64,000 nt of DNA from Fischerella sp. JS2 (GTDB lineage Bacteria > Cyanobacteriota > Cyanobacteriia > Cyanobacteriales > Nostocaceae). Every line of letters starts with the position of its first letter. Position 1 is the stretch's first letter. The translations under genes and the position numbers were made by a program. Shown piece by piece: positions 45,351 through 55,300 of this stretch. Where the stretch lies: NCBI RefSeq assembly GCF_032393985.1, contig NZ_CP135918.1, positions 3,038,001 to 3,102,000 on the forward strand. Direction: 5' to 3'. The notes beneath the pieces were generated by a model. That model worked only from the letters and a program-made list of their open reading frames with translations. It was not told the origin of the DNA and did no database searches.

Positions 45351-47243
45351 CTACTTTCCACTTTTCACCACACCAATGGTTTGCAATAATTGCTTGGCAG
45401 TGTATGGTTTAGATAAAAAGGCTTTGACACCAATTTCTGCTGCGGCGTTAACCTTTTCGGTGGAAGCCAGTCCACTGACGGCAATAATTTTGACGTTGGG
45501 ATTAATTTTTTTCAAGGTGCGAATGGTTGTCAGTCCATCCATAGATGGCATAAGCATATCTGTTAATACTACAGATATTTCGTCGCGATGTTCTGCATAA
45601 AGAGCGATCGCTTCAATACCATCGCTAGCTGTGATTGCTTTATAATTGTGAGTCTCTAGGGATGTTTTGGTGATGTCTCGAATCGAATCTTCATCGTCAA
45701 CAACCAAAATTAATTCACCATTGCCGATAGGTAATTCTTTTTCTGGTTCTTCTAGAGTTTCTGGTATCTGTTGTGCTGGCAAATACACTTTAAATTGACT
45801 GCCTTTGCCAACTTCACTATAGACACTAATAAAACCGCCGTGACTTTTGACGATTCCTAGTACTGTAGAAAGACCTAAACCAGTTCCTTTACCAAATTCT
45901 TTAGTCGTATAAAATGGTTCAAAAATCCGGTCTATGATTTCCGTGGCAATACCCACTCCTGTATCACTAACGGTAATAGCTACGTAAGCACCTACTTGCG
46001 CGTCTAAATGCATTCTGGCGTAATTTTCATCTACTAAAAAGTTTTCGGCAGAGATTGTTAAAGTACCACCGTTAGGCATAGCATCACGGGCATTGACACA
46101 TAAATTCATCAGTACTTGATGTAGTTGGGTGGCATCACCATATATAGTCCAGAGGTTTGGAGGGATGGTGGCAGAAACGTCAATAGATTTCGGGAATGTT
46201 TCTCTCATTACTTGCTGAATTTCTCTCACTATATGCTTTAATTGCAGCAAAGTGCGATCGCCTTCCATTCCCCGAGTAAAAGATAATACTTGTTTAACTA
46301 AATTTGCTCCCCGTTTGGCATTACTAATTAAAATTGGTAAAAGTCGCTGACTGCGCTCATCATGTAATTGTGATTCTAAAAGTTGCGCTGTCATTAATAT
46401 TGGTGCTAGGACATTGTTAAGGTCATGAGCAATACCACTAGCCAAAGTACCTATACTCTCTAATCTTTGGGCGCGTAAAAATTGTGATTCTAATAATTTT
46501 TTTTGGGTAATATCAGTATTTACAACTAAAAAACATTGGGTTGTGTTGTCAAAATCTTTGACGAGTGTCCAACGGCTTTCAACTGTAATCTCTTGACCAG
46601 TTTTTGTGATTTGTTGTAATTCACCTTCCCAGGCACGATTTTTCATTAGAATCGAGAGGGCGGCTTGTAATTTTGATAAATCTTTTTCTTGCCAAAGTTC
46701 TAAAGCTTTTTTACCAATAGCTTCTTCTTTTTTCCATTTGTAAAGATGTTCAGCAGCTTGATTCCAAAATAAAATTTTACTGTCTAAATCCTGGACAAAA
46801 ATGGCATCAGTTGCCACATCTAATAAGGCGGCTTGTTCCCGGATTTTTTGCTCATTTTGTTTACGTTCTAGGGCATAACGAATAGAACGTTCTAGTAAAG
46901 GGGCTGCTAATTGGCTTTTTTCTAGATAATCTGCGGCCCCGGCTTTCATCGCCTCGATGTCTATTTCTCTGTCTCCCTGACCAGTGAGAAAAATAATTGG
47001 ATCTGTACAGCCACGATCAATAGCTTCACGCAATAATTCTAGTCCGTTGCCATCGCCTAAACGGTAATCTACCAAATAAACATCATATTGCCCAGAGGCG
47101 ATCGCATCTCTACCTGCTTGATAGTTATCGACCCATTCTAATGTACACGAAGCTACTTGAAATTCTCTAAACCAATCGCGAGTTAATATATAATCATCTT
47201 CATCATCATCAATTAGCAAAACCCTAATTAAGTTGTTTTTCAT
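45351..47243 (-). CDS. Hybrid histidine kinase REC-PAS-HK-REC
   Basis: A 630-residue cytoplasmic protein. The N-terminal receiver (VLLIDDDEDDYILTRD, phosphoacceptor in VYLVDYRLGDGNG, about 6-125) is of the Rcp1-like DDDEDD type. A PAS domain (about 135-255), HisKA with GIAHDLNNVLAPIL, HATPase with GTGLGLSTVLGIVKSHGG, and a C-terminal receiver (LILVVDDEDSIRD, VLTDMLMPSMDG) follow. All catalytic residues appear present. It is 15 bases downstream of the response regulator at 47259-47705 and very probably co-transcribed. Its PAS-HK-REC half is a paralogue of that of the 51050-53866 kinase. Confidence 0.92.
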   Translation of the reverse strand: MKNNLIRVLLIDDDEDDYILTRDWFREFQVASCTLEWVDNYQAGRDAIASGQYDVYLVDYRLGDGNGLELLREAIDRGCTDPIIFLTGQGDREIDIEAMKAGAADYLEKSQLAAPLLERSIRYALERKQNEQKIREQAALLDVATDAIFVQDLDSKILFWNQAAEHLYKWKKEEAIGKKALELWQEKDLSKLQAALSILMKNRAWEGELQQITKTGQEITVESRWTLVKDFDNTTQCFLVVNTDITQKKLLESQFLRAQRLESIGTLASGIAHDLNNVLAPILMTAQLLESQLHDERSQRLLPILISNAKRGANLVKQVLSFTRGMEGDRTLLQLKHIVREIQQVMRETFPKSIDVSATIPPNLWTIYGDATQLHQVLMNLCVNARDAMPNGGTLTISAENFLVDENYARMHLDAQVGAYVAITVSDTGVGIATEIIDRIFEPFYTTKEFGKGTGLGLSTVLGIVKSHGGFISVYSEVGKGSQFKVYLPAQQIPETLEEPEKELPIGNGELILVVDDEDSIRDITKTSLETHNYKAITASDGIEAIALYAEHRDEISVVLTDMLMPSMDGLTTIRTLKKINPNVKIIAVSGLASTEKVNAAAEIGVKAFLSKPYTAKQLLQTIGVVKSGK

Positions 47244-47258
47244 TGCTGCCTCCCACGC

Positions 47259-47705
47259 TTATAGCGGCAGTTCTACAATTTCAAACCAATACTTTCCTAT
47301 AGTCTTCATCACTTCTACTAAGGCGGCGAATGTCACCGGTTTAATGATGAACGAATTTGCTCCCAAATTATAGGTACGATAGATATCTTCCTCTGCTTTT
47401 GAGGTAGTGAGTACTACAACAGGAATTGCCCTTAGTTCTGGATCATTTTTGATTTCTCTGAGTGCTTCACGACCATCTTTTTTAGGCATATTCAAATCTA
47501 ACAAAATCAGACCTGGACGAGGTGAAATATTAGGATCTGCATATCGACCGTGCCGATAAAGATAATCCATCAACTCTTCACCATCTCGAACGATCTGTAG
47601 CTCAATGGTCAAGCGACTTTCTGCTAATGCTTCACGAACTAACATACAGTCGTCCTCATCATCATCGGCCATTAAAATAGTGACGGTTGTTTGCCGACCC
47701 TTCAC
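47259..47705 (-). CDS. Rcp1-like single-domain response regulator
   Basis: A 148-residue receiver without output domain. The acidic pocket is LMADDDEDDCMLVREALAES, the phosphoacceptor is in LILLDLNMPKKDGREALREI, then VVLTTSKAEEDIYRTYNLGA and FIIKPVTFAALVEVMKTIGK (Thr and Lys present). This is the Rcp1/CheY-like form paired with cyanobacterial phytochrome kinases. GTG 47705 is the start, with GGAG 10 bases upstream. It lies between the cyanobacteriochrome kinase and the REC-PAS-HK-REC kinase, so it probably shuttles phosphate between them. Confidence 0.93.
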   Translation of the reverse strand: MKGRQTTVTILMADDDEDDCMLVREALAESRLTIELQIVRDGEELMDYLYRHGRYADPNISPRPGLILLDLNMPKKDGREALREIKNDPELRAIPVVVLTTSKAEEDIYRTYNLGANSFIIKPVTFAALVEVMKTIGKYWFEIVELPL

Positions 47706-47895
47706 TCTGCATTTTCTCCTTTATAAGGTTTCTTAGGATTAATTCATTATTAAATTGCAACAAATAGTCATCCGATTTTGGATTTTGGATTGACCCCTAA
47801 GATTTATCCGCTTTCTTGTACCATCAAGGAATTATTGGTCAAAACTGCTAATTAATTGTATGGGGGTATGATAAACCCATTAGTAGCAGAAAAAA

Positions 47896-50811
47896 TCAAG
47901 AGTGATGATGAATTGGCAAAGTCACAATAAATTTTGCCCCTTGTCCTGGTTCACTCCTAGCACTGATGCTCCCTTGATGACGCTCAACTATTTTGCGGCA
48001 GATCGCTAACCCTATACCAGTGCCATCATATTCACTACGACCATGTAGGCGCTGAAAGACGTTAAAGATACGGTCTAAGTATTTCTCATTAAACCCTATA
48101 CCATTATCTTCCACAATGATTTGACATTGTTCACTACTGACGTGTTCTGAATCATACAGGAGTTGGCTGTAGATTTTCACAACAGGCTGTACTTCTTTTT
48201 GATGAAACTTTAGGGCATTACCGATCAGATTCTGCAACAATTGTCGCATTTGTAGCGGGTCGGCATCGATAGTGGGCAATTCCCCGATTTCTACACTTGC
48301 TCCGGTTTGCTGGATACTGATTTCCAAATCAGACAACACTTCTTGTGTTACCTGCAACAGATTCACTGCTACAAAAGGCTGCGCCCTAGTGGTAACTCGC
48401 GAAAGGGTCAATAAATCTTCTATTAATGTCTGCATCCGACGGGCAGCGTTCTGCATTCGTTCTAGATAGTCACGTCCTTGTTCATTCAGGACATCATCGC
48501 AGCTAGCTTTAAGGCGATCGCCAAAGGTTTTAATTTTCCGTAGTGGTTCTTGCAAGTCATGGGAGGCGACAAAAGCAAATTCTTGCAGTTCTTCGTTAGA
48601 ACGACTCAGTTCTTGTCGTTGTCTGGTTTCCTGTTCTAAGAGTTTAGCTTGGGCAAGGGCAATACCAATTTGATCTGCTAGTTGTCGTAATAGTTCGGTT
48701 TCCCACTCATCCCAGTGGCGGGGATGGGCACACTGATGGGCAATCAGCAGTCCCCAGAGTTGATCTTGCATAATAATTGGCACAACTAGGTTGGCTTTGA
48801 CTGACAGTTCTTCGAGAAATTGCACATGACAAGGTTGGATATTAGCTTGGGTAATATCTTCAATCGCACTGATACGCCCCCGACGGTATCTTTCGACGTA
48901 ATCTTCTCGGAAGCAAACGTCAAGGATGTTCCGCCCTAAAATCGTGGGTGTACCAGGAACCACTGCTTCTTTAACCACAGTCCCAGAACCATCAAGACGT
49001 AGCCGAAAAACTAATACACGGTCAGCACGTAGTAGCTTTTGTACTTCTATGACACTGGTTTGCAGAATGTCATCGATTTGTAATGATTGGCGAATTTTGA
49101 GAGTGACATCAGCAAACAACCGCGATCGCATGTTTTGACGCTGTAATTCTTCTTGTACCCGTTTGCGATCGCTAATATCCATCATTGCCCCGATCATGCG
49201 TACAGGATTACCTGCGCGATCTTGAACAATGTAACCGCGATCAAAAATGTATGCATAAGAACCGTCAGCACGACAAAAGCGGTATTCGTTTGACCAAAAT
49301 TGTTGTTTACTATCTATGACGGCATGAATATCAGCAATAATTCTCTGTCTGTCATCCGGATGTATGCATTCATACCACCAATTGGTATTATTCCTACTTG
49401 CTTCTGGTGGATAACCAAATAGTGTTTGGACATTTTCATTCCACCACACTTGGTCAGTCAGCAAATCCCAGTCCCAAACGACATCGGTGGTGGCACGGGC
49501 AAGGATTTGAAAGCGTTCTTCACTCTGATGTAATTGTTCCTCTGCTAGCTTACGTTCGGTAATATCCGTATGGGAACCTACCATCCGCACAGCGTTACCA
49601 TCTTCATCCCACAGCGCTTGACCGCGATCCAAAATCCATTTGTAAGTGCCGTCTTTACACCGAATGCGGTATTCACTGATGTAAAAAGGAGTTTTTTTGT
49701 CAAAGTGGTCTTGAATAACTTGCATTACCCAGCCAATATCATCGGGATGCACTCGGCTTGACCATTCATCAAAATTGTGGGAAATTTCCTGTTCTTCGTA
49801 ACCAAGCATTTCTTTCCAGCGTGTGGAAAAGAAAACTTCATTGGTTTTGACATTCCAATCCCAAATGCCATCATTATTACCCCGTAAAGCTAACTGCCAA
49901 CGTTGTTCACTTTCTTTGAGGGCATCTTCAGCTTGCTGGCGGGCGATCGCTGTGGCTAAAACATTAGCAGTTGCTTGTAGAAAGTAAATATCATCTTTGC
50001 TGAAAGTGCGATATTTGGTTGTATGGGCGCCTAAAACACCAAAAGCACGGTCTTTGCCATGAATTACAACACTAAGACTACTAATTAATGGCTTTTCCTG
50101 AAAAAACGGCGATGAATTGAATCGTGTTTCTGTGCGGAGGTCTTCTACGACCACTGGTTCGTTAACATTGAGTGTGTAGCCAGCTTGAGAATTCAACCCA
50201 GCATTGATAGTTGCCCTTCCCACTAGTTCTTGTTGCCAACCTACTGCTGCCCGCAACAATAGTGTATTGTTATCTGATAGGAGTTCCCAGGCTTTGCAAT
50301 ACTCTACTTCTAGGCACTGGGCAACAAAGGTGACTGCCTGCTGCATGAGTGAGATTATATCTGTACCAGCTAGTGCCTGTTGACTAAGTTCTGCTACTAG
50401 AATCTGCTGTTCGGTTTGTTGTTGTAGCGCCTGCATCGCCTGACTAGCCTCTAAAAGACGCTGCACTCGTTGACGCAATATTGGCCATTTAATGGGTTTG
50501 GTAATAAAATCTGCCGCACCTGCCGCAAAAGCCTTTTCTAGAGATTCTTGGTCAGCAAGATCTGTCACCATTAATATAGGAGTGCGATCGCCACCAGGCA
50601 GGCTTTTTAATTGCGTGCAGCAGGTAAATCCATCCATCCCTGACATCAAAGCATCTAGCAACACCATGTCTGGTTGTTGTTGAGTATAAATAGCTAGAGC
50701 TTCCTCACCACTATTTGCCTCTAGTACTCTATACCCTGCTGCTTTTAACAATTCATGTAACTGTCTACGTACAAAATGGTCATCATCGACAACCAAAATT
50801 AAATTAGTCAT
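47896..50811 (-). CDS. Cyanobacteriochrome hybrid histidine kinase REC-GAF-PAS-PAS-GAF(DXCF)-HK
   Basis: A 971-residue protein. Receiver 1-120 (D10, D11, phosphoacceptor D53, K105); GAF about 150-290; two PAS about 300-420 and 430-550; a second GAF about 575-722; HisKA with SHDLQEPLRKIKTF (H751); and HATPase to the end (GTGIGLAICRKIVERHQG). The second GAF has the DXCF motif (D631-V-C633-F) and the canonical Cys-His (C661-H662), 28 residues apart as in TePixJ-type photoreceptors, plus LWGLLIAHQC. It therefore probably binds a bilin and senses violet/blue-green light. The HisKA is of the phytochrome type. The Rcp1-like gene follows after 190 bases. Confidence 0.93.
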   Translation of the reverse strand: MTNLILVVDDDHFVRRQLHELLKAAGYRVLEANSGEEALAIYTQQQPDMVLLDALMSGMDGFTCCTQLKSLPGGDRTPILMVTDLADQESLEKAFAAGAADFITKPIKWPILRQRVQRLLEASQAMQALQQQTEQQILVAELSQQALAGTDIISLMQQAVTFVAQCLEVEYCKAWELLSDNNTLLLRAAVGWQQELVGRATINAGLNSQAGYTLNVNEPVVVEDLRTETRFNSSPFFQEKPLISSLSVVIHGKDRAFGVLGAHTTKYRTFSKDDIYFLQATANVLATAIARQQAEDALKESEQRWQLALRGNNDGIWDWNVKTNEVFFSTRWKEMLGYEEQEISHNFDEWSSRVHPDDIGWVMQVIQDHFDKKTPFYISEYRIRCKDGTYKWILDRGQALWDEDGNAVRMVGSHTDITERKLAEEQLHQSEERFQILARATTDVVWDWDLLTDQVWWNENVQTLFGYPPEASRNNTNWWYECIHPDDRQRIIADIHAVIDSKQQFWSNEYRFCRADGSYAYIFDRGYIVQDRAGNPVRMIGAMMDISDRKRVQEELQRQNMRSRLFADVTLKIRQSLQIDDILQTSVIEVQKLLRADRVLVFRLRLDGSGTVVKEAVVPGTPTILGRNILDVCFREDYVERYRRGRISAIEDITQANIQPCHVQFLEELSVKANLVVPIIMQDQLWGLLIAHQCAHPRHWDEWETELLRQLADQIGIALAQAKLLEQETRQRQELSRSNEELQEFAFVASHDLQEPLRKIKTFGDRLKASCDDVLNEQGRDYLERMQNAARRMQTLIEDLLTLSRVTTRAQPFVAVNLLQVTQEVLSDLEISIQQTGASVEIGELPTIDADPLQMRQLLQNLIGNALKFHQKEVQPVVKIYSQLLYDSEHVSSEQCQIIVEDNGIGFNEKYLDRIFNVFQRLHGRSEYDGTGIGLAICRKIVERHQGSISARSEPGQGAKFIVTLPIHHHS
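48646..49089 (-). other. Bilin-binding GAF domain (DXCF cyanobacteriochrome) within the kinase
   Basis: Codes residues about 575-722 of the kinase. The DXCF cysteine codon is at 48913-48915 and the canonical cysteine codon at 48829-48831. The signatures GRISAIEDI, VKANLVVPI and LWGLLIAHQC are those of cyanobacteriochrome GAF domains. Chromophore and colour are inferred from family knowledge. Confidence 0.85.
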
Positions 50812-51060
50812 TTGTCATTAGTCATTAGTCATTTTTCATTTGTCTATAGTCAAAGATTGGTCAATCTCTGATTTAATATTTGAAATTTGTCAATACTATC
50901 TATATAAATATAACTATTAAAGTCAGTGAGATAAACGTCTTTTATAAGGCAATAGGCAATAGAGAAATAATATGTGTAACTAATTCTATCTAAGTACCTA
51001 CCAATAACCAATGACCAATGACAAATGACAATTGACCCTTGACAATTGACTATTGACTAT
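50811..51060. repeat. Heptamer repeat tracts between two kinase genes
   Basis: At 50811-50850 repeats of TCATTAG/TCATTTG; at 51005-51059 repeats of CCAATGA/CAATTGA type in the opposite sense. The 238-base gap between the kinases is largely made of this STRR material, which may separate or attenuate their transcription. Confidence 0.7.
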
Positions 51061-53866
51061 TAATTACATGTAATGTTTTTAATAATTCCTGTGCAGTATA
51101 AGGTTTTGGTAAGAAAACTGTACGCTTTGTATTCTTATTTAGTAAAATTTGTTCACCTGTTGCCAATCCACTCACAGCAATAATACGTAAAAGCGGATTC
51201 ATTTTCAGCAGTGTGTTAATAGTGGTTGTGCCATCCATATTTGGCATCATCATATCTATAATTGCTGCACTAATTTTGTCTTTGTGTTGGGCATATAGTG
51301 CTACTGCTTCAATGCCATCACTAGCAGTTAATACTTTGTAGTTGTGATTTTCTAAAGAAGTTGTTGTAATTTCTCTAACGGCGACTTCATCATCTACAAC
51401 CAATATCCATTGTCCTTGCCCATTTGGCATTGCTAGGTCTTCTGATGGTGATTCAGTCTGTGTTTGAACTGCTGGTAAATATACTTTAAATTTTGTACCT
51501 TTGCTAAGGGTACTAGACACAGTGATAAAACCACCGTGACCTTTGACAATACCCATGACTGTTGATAGTCCCAGTCCTGTACCTTTACCAAACTCTTTGG
51601 TTGTGAAAAATGGCTCAAAAATTCTGTCTAATATTTCTTGAGAAATGCCGACTCCTGTATCAGTAACTTTCAGGACTATATAAGAACCTTCTTTTGCATC
51701 TAAATGCATTTTGGCATAGTTTTCATCAATGACAATATTCTGAGCAGAAATTGTGATATTTCCACCTGTGGGCATGGCATCACGAGCATTGAGACACAAG
51801 TTCATTAATACTTGATGCAGTTGGGTATTATCTCCACAAACACTCCACAAATCAGGTGGAATTTCAGTGTTAACAGTAATTGATTTGGGAAATGTTTGTT
51901 CCACAATTTGTTTCATTTCCAAAATCAGGTGTTTGACTTGGAGAACAGTGCGATCGCCTTCTATTCCTCTGGCAAATGACAGTACTTGTTTAACTAAGTT
52001 TGCACCACGCTTAGCATTATTTTCTACTATTGCTAGGATTTGGTGATCGCGTCGGTCTTGGCATTTAATTTTGAGTAGTTGTACCGACATTAAAATTGGC
52101 GATAAGACATTATTTAAATCGTGAGCAATGCCACTAGCAAGAGTACCAATACTTTCCATGCGTTGCGCACGTAAAAATTGTTTTTCTAGTTCTTTCTTTT
52201 GGGTGATATCTGTATCAACGATCAAGATTGATTTTGGCTGCTGATGTTCATCTCTTACCAGCGTCCAACGACTTTCCACGATGATTTTTTGACCAGCTTT
52301 GTTAGTTTTGTGTAATTCTCCTTGCCAAAAACCTTGTTCTAAAACTGTGTTATGAATTTCTCGTAGTAGTGATAATGGTTCGTGAGCAAAAAGTTCATCA
52401 GCATACTTACCTATAGCTTCTTCTGAGTGCCAGCCGTAAAGGTTTTCTGCACTTTTATTCCACAGTAAAATTTGATTAGATAAATCTTTTAGAACTATGG
52501 CATCAGTAGCAATATCTAGTAAAGCTGCTTGTTCACGGACTTGTTGTTCTGCTTGTTTGCGGGCAGTGATATCCTCAAAAATATACAAACGTCCAAAATA
52601 TTGATCATTGACATCGCGGACTTGGGTTGAAAACCGTCGTATGATTCGCCCATCGGTAAATAAAATTTCGTCTTCAACTACACAGGGGTTGTCTTCGCTT
52701 TGTAAGGGTTTACATGACTCAGCAAAAGCGGGAATATCTGCTATTAATTGCAGGCAATCGGGAATGATATCTTGATTCTTTAATTGATTACGTTCCATCA
52801 ATGGTTTGAGGTGTTGGATACCCCAAATTTCACAAAATTGATCGTTGAAATACAGGATATTATCTGTACGATTATCAACAACATAAAATGCTAGCGGTGA
52901 AACGCTAGTCATAGAACGTAATAAGGCTTCTTGCCAACAGAGATTATCTTCGGCAAGTTTGCGATCAGTAATATCTTCTACTACATAAGCAAATTGCGGA
53001 GTGCTACTGCAACACGCAGCAATTGATGAAACTGTACTTCTAAGCCATTTTTTACCCCGGGGGTAATCGTGAACATATTCAAAGCTGACAGGTAATTTGG
53101 TGTATTCAGCCTCACGATAATAATTTATCCACTCATTCACGGACTCTTGTGGGGCGCCTAACTCAGTCGCAAAGCGATTTTGCATTGCTTCTGGAGTTAG
53201 CCCAAAAAATTTGGCACTAGTAGCGTTATCCGAAATGTGCAGAATGTCATTACCTTGAATTTCCACAACTCCCATCATCATGGGCGCACTATCAAAGAAA
53301 CTACGGAGAGTAGATTCACTCTGCTGTAGTGCTATTTGCGACTGTTTATATTCCTTTTTAATACTGACTAATTCGGAGAGATTTCGCCGTAGTTCTAATT
53401 GCCTAATAACCAAGCGACTGATAGCTTGCAGTGCTTCTATTTGTTCTGAGGTGATCTTACGGGAGATATTATCCGCTACACAAACAGTACCAATAGCTTC
53501 TCCCTCTGATGCCAACAAAGGCACACCTGCATAAAATCTGACATGTGGTTCCGAAGTAACTACAGGCAAGTTGGCAAACCGTTCATCAGCCAAAGTATCA
53601 GGGACAATCAAAATATCCTTCATTTCTATGCAAACAGGGCAAAACCCCAGTTCTCTGGGCATTTCTCCCACAGACAATCCTACCTTAGCCTTGAACCACT
53701 GACGCTTGGCATCAATAAAATTAATCAGAGCGATCGGTGTTTGGCAAATTTGAGCCGCTAAAAACGCCAAATCGTCAAACACTTGTTCTGGTAAAGTGTC
53801 TAGAATTTGATACTCATGAAGAGCTTCAAGCCTCTTCACTTCATTATTAGGCACTAAAGTTTTCAT
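51050..53866 (-). CDS. Hybrid histidine kinase GAF-PAS-PAS-PAS-HK-REC
   Basis: The start is placed at Met 53866 (MKTLVPNNEVKRLEALHEYQ), giving 938 residues; the frame opens five codons earlier. A GAF of the EALHEYQILDT..DDL type (about 10-165) is followed by three PAS (SAPMMMGVVEI; VSPLAFYVVDN; DIATDAIVLKDLSNQ). Then HisKA GIAHDLNNVLSPIL, HATPase GTGLGLSTVMGIVKGHGG, and a C-terminal receiver (WILVVDDEVAVREI, AIIDMMMPNMDG). All phosphotransfer residues are kept. It is the most upstream gene of the minus-strand signalling block, and its second half is closely related to the 45351-47243 kinase. Confidence 0.92.
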   Translation of the reverse strand: MKTLVPNNEVKRLEALHEYQILDTLPEQVFDDLAFLAAQICQTPIALINFIDAKRQWFKAKVGLSVGEMPRELGFCPVCIEMKDILIVPDTLADERFANLPVVTSEPHVRFYAGVPLLASEGEAIGTVCVADNISRKITSEQIEALQAISRLVIRQLELRRNLSELVSIKKEYKQSQIALQQSESTLRSFFDSAPMMMGVVEIQGNDILHISDNATSAKFFGLTPEAMQNRFATELGAPQESVNEWINYYREAEYTKLPVSFEYVHDYPRGKKWLRSTVSSIAACCSSTPQFAYVVEDITDRKLAEDNLCWQEALLRSMTSVSPLAFYVVDNRTDNILYFNDQFCEIWGIQHLKPLMERNQLKNQDIIPDCLQLIADIPAFAESCKPLQSEDNPCVVEDEILFTDGRIIRRFSTQVRDVNDQYFGRLYIFEDITARKQAEQQVREQAALLDIATDAIVLKDLSNQILLWNKSAENLYGWHSEEAIGKYADELFAHEPLSLLREIHNTVLEQGFWQGELHKTNKAGQKIIVESRWTLVRDEHQQPKSILIVDTDITQKKELEKQFLRAQRMESIGTLASGIAHDLNNVLSPILMSVQLLKIKCQDRRDHQILAIVENNAKRGANLVKQVLSFARGIEGDRTVLQVKHLILEMKQIVEQTFPKSITVNTEIPPDLWSVCGDNTQLHQVLMNLCLNARDAMPTGGNITISAQNIVIDENYAKMHLDAKEGSYIVLKVTDTGVGISQEILDRIFEPFFTTKEFGKGTGLGLSTVMGIVKGHGGFITVSSTLSKGTKFKVYLPAVQTQTESPSEDLAMPNGQGQWILVVDDEVAVREITTTSLENHNYKVLTASDGIEAVALYAQHKDKISAAIIDMMMPNMDGTTTINTLLKMNPLLRIIAVSGLATGEQILLNKNTKRTVFLPKPYTAQELLKTLHVINSQ

Positions 53867-54504
53867 GAGATGTTTTCCCACTATTGCTGATTTACGGCTT
53901 GCCTTCGTGTAACCTACGGCTGTGGAAATGACTGAAGTAGGTCGGTAAAAAATAAAAGAGGGACATCAGTCATGAGTGTTTTTGCAAGCGCCATACACAA
54001 ATACCCCAACGGGAAAATTGCTTGCTGATTTACTTTACGATTACTTTAAGTTGGTAGTTAGGGTCAAGTTACTATCCAGCCATCTAAATTAGAGAGAATT
54101 AGACAACTTTATCACTTCAACTATAGTAATATGCCTTAGGGGAGATGACAAAAGAATTATTAAATTGAGTAAAACTACTTAAAAAATTCAAAAATTGTCC
54201 AGTGGTAAGCACTTTTGTTATGGATAATCTTTGTCCAAAGCTAACACAAGCTCGCAAAAACCGGAGCATAGATAAAATTTAGCTAGTAGCAATATATCTT
54301 TAGCATCAAAGATACTTACTATGGGTGTAGGGTAGTTGGTAATGTTGGTGGTTAGTGGTTGGTTGTTTACTACTCCCCATCTCCCCACTGCCCCTAATTC
54401 CCACCACGGGTTTCGAGTTCCCCATCTCCTTTGTCTTCCTTGTCTGTCTCCCCACTCCTCACACTCTCCCAATGCCCAATGCTTAATGCCCAATAACTGC
54501 TGCT
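53867..54504. other. Intergenic region with C-rich low-complexity tract
   Basis: About 640 bases. 54340-54480 is CCCCATCTCCCCAC-type filler. No gene found. Promoters for moaE and the signalling block must lie here. Confidence 0.4.
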
Positions 54505-54978
54505 ATGATAACAACATTTCCCTTTCCCATAAAACCGAAATCTGAAGATAGCTTTGCCATTACCTTGGCACCGTTGCTAGTTGAAGAAATATATCAATTA
54601 GCTAACGATCCAGCTAACGGAGCAGTAGTGGTGATGAGTGGTACAGTTCGCAATCAAACTGATGGTAAACCAGTAATTGCTCTGGAATACCAAGCTTATG
54701 AACCAATGGCTCTACAAGTGTTCTATCAAATTGCCGCCGATATTCGTCAAAAATGGACTAATGTAAATCGTGTAGTGATCCACCATCGCATTGGACATTT
54801 GCAAATTGGCGAAATTAGTGTTTTAGTGGCGGTGGGTTGTCCTCATCGTTTGGAAGCATTTGAAGCTTGTCGCTATGCGATCAATACTCTCAAACATAAC
54901 GCCCCTATTTGGAAAAAAGAACATTGGCAAGATGGTTCTAGTAGTTGGGTAAGTATTGGTGCTTGTGAACAGCTTTGA
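54505..54978 (+). CDS. moaE: Molybdopterin synthase catalytic subunit
   Basis: A 157-residue protein. With MoaD-thiocarboxylate it converts precursor Z (cPMP) to molybdopterin. Family motifs: GAVVVMSGTVRNQTDGKPVI, ALEYQAYEPMA, RVVIHHRIGHLQIGEISVLV, APIWKKEHWQDGSSSWV with the catalytic lysines. Needed in cyanobacteria mainly for nitrate reductase. No other moa gene is in the window. ATG 54505 gives a slightly extended N-terminus. Confidence 0.94.
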   Translation: MITTFPFPIKPKSEDSFAITLAPLLVEEIYQLANDPANGAVVVMSGTVRNQTDGKPVIALEYQAYEPMALQVFYQIAADIRQKWTNVNRVVIHHRIGHLQIGEISVLVAVGCPHRLEAFEACRYAINTLKHNAPIWKKEHWQDGSSSWVSIGACEQL

Positions 54979-54988
54979 TGTTTCCTGA

Positions 54989-55144
54989 TTAGGGGGTTAC
55001 AGGTATGAGGGGGCTGCCACTGCAACCATTAATGGCACTGGAATCAGTATAATCTTCGTTATTGATTGCTCCTACCCAGGAGTAATTGGAGTGATCGCGT
55101 ATACGGAACTCACTGCGATCGCTCTTTACTTTGAGTTCAAGCAA
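54989..55144 (-). pseudogene. Short conserved-looking C-terminal fragment, unknown protein
   Basis: A minus-strand frame open from 55186 to TAA at 54989-54991, with a possible TTG start at 55144. The sequence RDHSNYSWVGAINNEDYTDS and NGCSGSPLIPVTP is strongly protein-like, while the upstream side is filler sequence. It could be the end of a gene whose 5' part is lost, or a short real gene. No family is assigned. It is convergent with moaE, 10 bases apart. Confidence 0.35.
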
Positions 55145-55300
55145 CGTGCGATCGTCTTCATACCTTTGACTATAAGTTTGATAAATTTAGCGACTAACAG
55201 ATAAGGAGGACAAGGGGGACGACTTGGAGGACAAGGGAGAAAAGGAAGTATGAAGAGTGTGGGGAGTGTGGGAAGTGTGAGAAGAATAAACATTAACTTT

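Noticed and set aside
54446-54472. ACTCCTCACAC, the core motif of the cyanobacterial small RNA Yfr1
   Set aside because: It lies inside a low-complexity CCCCACTCC tract; there is no flanking pair of hairpins and no terminator, so it is chance similarity.
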